Shown: positions 58,501 through 64,000 of the stretch, in pieces | Layout of the letters: every line of letters begins with the position of its first letter | Position numbering within the stretch: position 1 is the first letter of the stretch | From: Lagopus muta | Lineage: Eukaryota > Chordata > Aves > Galliformes > Phasianidae | Length of the DNA: 64,000 bases | Assembly: GCF_023343835.1 (NCBI RefSeq) | Contig: NC_064472.1 | Location: forward strand, 43,533,799 to 43,597,798 | Direction of reading: 5' to 3' | Program-made: the position numbers and the translations under genes | The notes under the pieces: model-generated | What the model saw: the letters and a program-made list of their open reading frames with translations, nothing else | Told to the model about the DNA's origin: nothing | The model's database searches: none

Positions 58501-61500
58501 CTGAAAGAAAGGGAACATAACATAAGGAAAGGGAATTTTTGTCCATTTTAGCAGTTTTTGAAACATTTAGTCACTGTCACAGTCAATATGTATGTTCTGC
58601 TGGAATGACTGCCTGCTTCATGAGGTATCTGCTTTCAAATGTAGTAGTTTTGCATCTGGCTTCTTCCTGAGACAAATCCGTTATGGATATGCCTAGAACA
58701 AACAGATGTTCAATGTCCTCTGAAGGTGCAAACCATAATGGATGTAAAATTTTACATTACAATTTTTGAAGTCCTACAGTTTGCAAATAATCCTAGACCT
58801 CTGCAAATGTGCATAAAACTGGCTGCATTCTTTTTCAACCACTTCTTAGATAGCGTGGAAGGACCAATACTTACAGAACTGAGGAACAAAGGTTTGGATT
58901 CTGCTGAAAAAATTCCACATCAGATTAATAGTTATTTTTAGCATACTCCCCCATCCCTGTTGTTTAAATAAACAAGCTTGGTTTTTTTCACTTGAGGAAT
59001 CTAAATGTGCTTGTTTCAGAAAGAGAAAGACTCCCTCTGTGATCCTGCTATAGACACTACAGCCACACAGAAGTCATCACCACACTTTGCCTCTATGGTG
59101 GTTTCAGATACAGGTTGAGTTGTTCCCCTGCACAGTGCAGATGCAGGGATGGGGAAACTGCAGCTGACACTTTGAGCTGCAACTGTAAAGACAAGCACAA
59201 TTTCAGAAAAGAGAAGGCATTAATTACCACAAGTGAGAATAACAATAATAAAGAGCCAAAGCAATGGTCAGTGAAAGATGTTTATACAACTTTGAAATTC
59301 TACAGTGAGAGTTCTGCTGGTTTGCAGACTTATGCCATTTTCTGCAAGCCTTTCTGCTTCTCTCCTCCTAATGAATCATTTATTCTTTATCCTGAAGGGC
59401 TATTTCCTGTTTCCAATTATTCTGCTTATCTTGAGGGCTTTAAATCTTTCATTATTTCCTACACAGTCACTAAAAATAAACAGAAAAATGTAATGCAGCA
59501 ACTTAAAAAAATCCATACCGGATTTAATTAAACTTACTTAATTACAGTGTCATATGACATATTATGGACACAAGGTGAAACATCATGGAGCAAAATAAGG
59601 TGTTAATTGCTAACAATATGTTAACAGTGTTAAAATACTGGCTTAGGCAAACTTTCTTACTCAAAAATTTTAATATATCTGTTAGCTCTGGAAAGAGATG
59701 TTAGGCGAAAAACCATAGGAACATACCCCCCAGTGCATTACATGATGTTATGGTGTGCAACTCTGATAACCAAAAATCATAAAACCATGACATCCTTTCA
59801 AGATGGACAGGCAGGAGAAGTGGGCTGAAGAGAACCTAATGAGGTTCATTAAGGCCAAGTGCGCAAGTGCGGGGTGCTGCACTTGGGTTGGGGCAATCCC
59901 AGGTGTTTATAGAGTGGGTGAAGAGCCCCACGAGAGCAGCCCTGCAGAGAAAGACTTGGGGGTTCTGGTAGACGAGGAGCTGGACATGAGCCAGCAGTGT
60001 GCTCTTGCAGCCCAGAAAGCCAACTGTGTTCTGGGCTGCATTAAAAAAGGGTGGCCAGCAGGGAGGGGGAGGTGATTGTCCCCCTCTACTCAGCTCTTGT
60101 GAGGCCCCATCTGCAGCACTGCGTCCAGGCCTGAGGCCCCCAGAACAGGAAGGACATGGAGCTCTTAGAATGGATCCAGAGGAGAGCCTCTAAGATGATC
60201 AGAGGGCTGGAGCACCTTTCCTGTGAGGAAAGGTTGAGGGAACTGGGATTGTTTAGCTTGGGAAAGAGAAAGTTCTGGCAAGAGTTCATTGTGGCCTTCC
60301 AGTACTTGAAGGGAGCATAGAAACAGGAGGGAGAATGGCTGTTTACCAGGGTGGATAGTGATAGGACAAGGGGAATGGTTTTACACTGAGGCAGGGGAGG
60401 TTTAGGTTAGATAATAGGAGGAAGTTTTTCACACAGAGCAACAGGTTGCTCAAGGAGTTTGAATCCCTGGAGGCATTCAATGCCAGGTTGGATGTGGCTC
60501 TGGGCAGCCTGGTCTGGTGGTTGGTGACCCTGCACAAAGCAGGGGAGTTGAAACTAAATGATCATTATAGTTCTTTTCAACCCAGATGCAGTGCTGGGGC
60601 TGTCAGAAAACAGCCTGGGTAGGATGAATATGCATTCTCATCTGCACAGTCACTTCTGGGTTTCTTGTGAAAGAAGGACATAGGTGAGGCCATCTCAAGG
60701 GTAAACAGCCTATCGCTGTTGTGATCACCAGGGTCCTCCCCTAAGCATCACAATGTTTTGCTTTAGATATATTCTCAGTTCCAATCACAGAAAATCTAGA
60801 AAATTGGTCTCCAGCTACTACACTTCTTGAGAGGAGTGAAGTAAGCTCCTGCACAAATTTATGCTTGCTGGTTCAATGGCATCAACTGGTCCAAATATAA
60901 GTATATCCAAAGAAAAACGTAAAAACCAATGAACCCCAAAGCCCCCTTCCTGCTTTGTGCTTGATCTTCCTGTATTTCTCATGTACAATGCAGTATCCTT
61001 GGTTGTCAGCAGAGGCGTATTGATGGAGCAGAGAGTCATGCCTGATATTATCTGCTCTCGAAGTGCTAATTAGCTGGACTCTCATTAGTGCTCTGCTCCA
61101 CAGTGAGTGGAGGGAGTACCAAGTAGACAGCAGCCCCCACTTCTGAACTGAATAACTAAGAAATACCGTGGCTGAATGCCGTGAATTTAAGCTCCTCTCT
61201 AGGAAACAAAAGATTAATAGACAGGAGGGTAAAACTATCATCTGTGAAGCTACAGAGAGGCTAAATGCTAACACTCCTGTCTGATACCTTTTCTGGTCCA
61301 AAGGCCAAACACAGAGTTCTTGGGAGATGAGAGATGAGCAGGGAAACAAAACCATTCAATGGAGAAAAGTTTATAAATCAGGTGTGTAGGTAATGCAGTC
61401 AGTTAAACTCTCTAGTTTCGGGGTTGCTTCCTTATAAACCTTATAAAACTTATAAAAAAGTGACTTTCCCCATAACTTTCCCCAGCAGCTACTTGCATTT

Positions 61501-63773
61501 GAATAGGAATTAAAAATAATCCTGTAATAAAATCCAGTCAGTGGAGAGTAATTGGATGGTAAGGATACCTGCTGAGACTGGAACTGCAGAGAAAAAATTC
61601 AAGCAAGTTATTTCCTAGATTCTGCAGATAGTTATGTTAAATTCCTGTATATTATTGAGCAAAAGTCTGTAAGGATGTATCTAAAATAAAAATGTAATTT
61701 GCCTGAATTAGGTGCACAGGAAAAAATAAAAATGGAAAATATGCTGTGAATCTTAACAACTGAACCATGGCCTTTTACTGGTGGAGGAATAACACCCACT
61801 TCTGTGGTGTCAAACTCATCCCCGCAAATTTGGCATTCGCTTTTTTTCTCGAGATCCCATAGCCCTGTCAGCTTTCCTGGTCCACAGCTGTCACAGTTTA
61901 TCATCTGACCTTCCCTATAGCCTTTCTATACTTTTTACTTCACTATTGTTGTGGTGGTTTTTTGTTTGTTTGTTTGTTCTGTTTGTGTATTTTTGTGCTT
62001 TTTTAAGATGTGCCAGTTCAGTAGTCAGGGCACTGAGTCAGGTTCTTCAGGAGTGAGAACTCCTTGCTCTCAGTCTTTTCAGCTAACTGACAGTGGATCT
62101 CGGCAGCTTTGTGGCAAGAACCCAGAGTACGCATACAAGTCTTCTTTCTCTGTAGTTTTTATCTTTGCAGTCTTAGGTCCTGATGTTGACAAGCACAGAC
62201 CAATAGGTAGTCCCAAAACTTAGCAGCAGGTCAGTGGTGAGTAAACAAGATCTATACAACATCAAGTCTAGACCCACCCACTCCCTTTCCTCTCAGCATT
62301 CCCCTCTGCCCTCCACTCCCTCCTAGATAATGCCATCAATTTCCTGTCTTGTGTGTTCCTACACATCCACTTGGCCTGAGAAGATCTCCTGCTCTACTGA
62401 GACAGAGCAAGAGCTGACTTGCTGGATCTATGATCATATTTAATGTGAGCCATTGTGCCTAGGCTTCTCAAGAAGCAGAAGAAATGGCAGAATTGCTCCT
62501 GGGAGCTATTACACTGCTGTGTACTTTGTCCATGTATTCATGTGCTCCAGTCTTGAAATCAAGAAGTAATTTTTAGAAAGCTTAATATGTATTAGACTTC
62601 CTTTTTAATTTTTTTTATTTTGCTTTGATGCTGTGGTTTATTTTTAGAGAAGCTAAATTAGAAAGTATTTCAGTTTTCAGGCTGACATTGGTAATCATGT
62701 GATGTTTAACATCATGTCAGGGTAATTGTCTAGAATGACAACTGTGGCAAATGAGATGCTACAGGATGCTGTAGAAACAGACGCCTGTGAAACTGGGATA
62801 TGCAGATGACTATTTGTATCTGCTTATACTTACATTGCTTTTCTTTTTTTTTTTTTTTAACAGCAAAGCATATTCTGCGTATTCTAAACCTATTCTCAGT
62901 AAACGGAGAGAGAAAAAAAACATTGTTTTAACTTCAAAATATAAAATAAATACACCCCCCTGAAAGGCATCTGGGAGAGGTGCCAGAACTCAGGGATAAC
63001 AGAGCCTTCTGCTGTAGAGAAGGTGTGTCCACATGTTAACTGCACTGAGAAGTGATCAGATGGAAGTAGACAAAATTCATTTTCCACCCAGACTACTGGA
63101 TTCAGCCCCAGCAAATGGCAGTTTCTGAGTCAGTGATGTCAGTGCAGTCAGACTGAGCCCAACAGTGTTGCCTTTCTGCTGATGGTGCAACAGGAACCTG
63201 CTCCAAGCTGTGAGAAGCACAGTGGGGTTCAGTATTCAGTGCAGAGGCACCAAAGTTCCTGGTTTTCCAGCATTTCTGGGAGCCAGCTTGTAACAGGTTC
63301 GCTTGTAAGACAGGATAAGCTAATCAGCTTCTCCTCTTTCCTTTGTTCTGGGAGATCACAGCTCTGCTGTTAAATAGAAAACGTAATGCTGTTCCCTTCT
63401 CTGTAAGGGAACAGAACAGACAAACTGCTCAGTCTAATAAATGTGAGGTGTCTGCTGGATAAGAAATCAAAAGTGTTGCCCACAGGGCCAGCCCTTGAAA
63501 AGCAGGTGCAGAGAAAGATTACTCTGCCATGAATCAAGCTACCCCTGTTTAAGATTTAAATAGAAAACCCAAACAACTGATGTTTTTTCTAAGAGAACCC
63601 CAAATTTAGTATGTTTGTTCTCTCTCTCTAATATCAAACATAATAGTGTAAAACATACTGTCTGTAGTTGACACTTGAGGTTAATGGGGATTAACATCTG
63701 TCCCTTGTCAGCTTGCCACAACTTTCAAATTTTCTTTAAATGCTATTGAATATTTACTACCAAATCTACTCAC
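58501..63773 (-). other. CHRNA8: CHRNA8 penultimate intron (5,273 bp)
   Basis: The donor GTGAGT is at 63768-63773 and the acceptor CAG at 58501-58503 on the minus strand. Apart from the CR1 at 59795-60590, a TTTG repeat at 61961-61984 and a T-run at 62845-62859, nothing was recognised in it. Confidence 0.88.
59795..60590 (+). mobile_element. CR1 LINE 3' fragment in the CHRNA8 intron
   Basis: The plus strand carries CR1 RT ([35 protein letters not shown]) and the ORF2 tail, then the 3' UTR to 60590. It lies antisense to CHRNA8. It shares a long near-identical segment with the CR1 at 45060-45677. It is 5'-truncated with frameshifts. Confidence 0.9.
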
Positions 63774-63883
63774 CCATCTGGGCATCTTTCCTGCTTGTGG
63801 GTCATGATGGTGAAACTGCAGAACCAGCACTGTTACAACCACAGACAGACCAACAATGACCATGATGCTAGCGAAATACTGAG
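63774..63883 (-). CDS. CHRNA8: CHRNA8 penultimate exon, transmembrane helix M3
   Basis: This 110-bp exon completes a split codon and then encodes 36 residues: [20 protein letters not shown], forming M3, followed by the [16 protein letters not shown] linker. It ends on a codon boundary at a perfect GTGAGT donor. It starts after CTTTTACTTGCAG (acceptor at 63884-63896). The last codon joins in frame to VRV of the next exon at 58500. The sequence is strongly conserved with alpha-7, which I know to have the same M3 boundary; exon phase and helix fit leave little doubt. Confidence 0.93.
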
Positions 63884-64000
63884 CTGCAAGTAAAAGGAAA
63901 ATTTGGTCAGGAGTGGAGAAAAGCGAAAGGCAAATGACATTCCTTGATCTTGAGCTACATTTACAAAGCGCTGAATCTCATCCAAACATCTTCTCTGATA
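63884..64000 (-). other. CHRNA8: Start of the next CHRNA8 intron
   Basis: The polypyrimidine tract and acceptor of the M3 exon lie here. The intron runs off the right edge, so the ligand-binding exons are outside the window. Confidence 0.85.

Noticed and set aside
61632..61904. A minus-strand frame with two CxxC pairs resembling a zinc ribbon
   Set aside because: Spacing does not fit a known zinc motif, it lies within the CHRNA8 intron, and no splice context was convincing.

Overview
The window comes from a bird genome, most likely chicken or another galliform. The evidence is a nicotinic acetylcholine receptor alpha-8 gene (kept in birds, absent from mammals), many CR1 LINE copies, a bird-type ERV-L provirus, short mariner-like elements and an AT-rich background. 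No bacterial-type genes, CRISPR arrays, tRNAs or rRNAs were seen.

Region 1 (1-17130) is a stack of dead retroelements. A plus-strand class I (gamma-like) retroviral pol runs from the left edge to about 2750. A second class I provirus lies on the minus strand. It has a polypurine tract and partial 3' LTR near 3.2 kb, env TM near 3.8 kb, integrase, RNase H and RT between 4.4 and 6.4 kb, gag near 14.7 kb, a tRNA-Pro-like primer binding site at 16051-16068 and a 5' LTR from 16072. Its protease gene is split by a plus-strand ERV-L provirus (6568-11814), which has its own extra LTR inside. A CR1 LINE, itself split by another CR1, occupies 11975-13744. A plus-strand LTR candidate with its polypurine tract closes the block at 16696-17129.

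Region 2 (17130-34000) is noncoding. It has an LTR-like segment near 18.7-19.1 kb, a 0.54-kb mariner-type element, and two inverted arrays of a roughly 415-bp tandem repeat (22.56-23.29 kb and 31.64-33.69 kb). Between the arrays lie CR1 pieces, a possible UBA-like exon relic and a nearly full-length minus-strand CR1 (about 27.1-31.5 kb) whose ORF1 (esterase) and ORF2 (endonuclease plus reverse transcriptase) carry only a handful of lesions.

Region 3 (34000-50500) holds a compact intact Topors-like RING E3 ligase gene on the minus strand (38307-39191), a truncated tandem copy of its 3' half (40050-40470), a small candidate gene with TATA and CCAAT boxes and basic PAK-type repeats (44082-44285), CR1 pieces, and an old CR1 split by an LTR-like insert.

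Region 4 (50500-64000) is mostly quiet AT-rich DNA followed by the 3' end of CHRNA8 on the minus strand: the last coding exon (57979-58500), a 5.27-kb intron with a CR1, and the preceding 110-bp exon encoding transmembrane helix M3 (63774-63883). The gene continues beyond the right edge.
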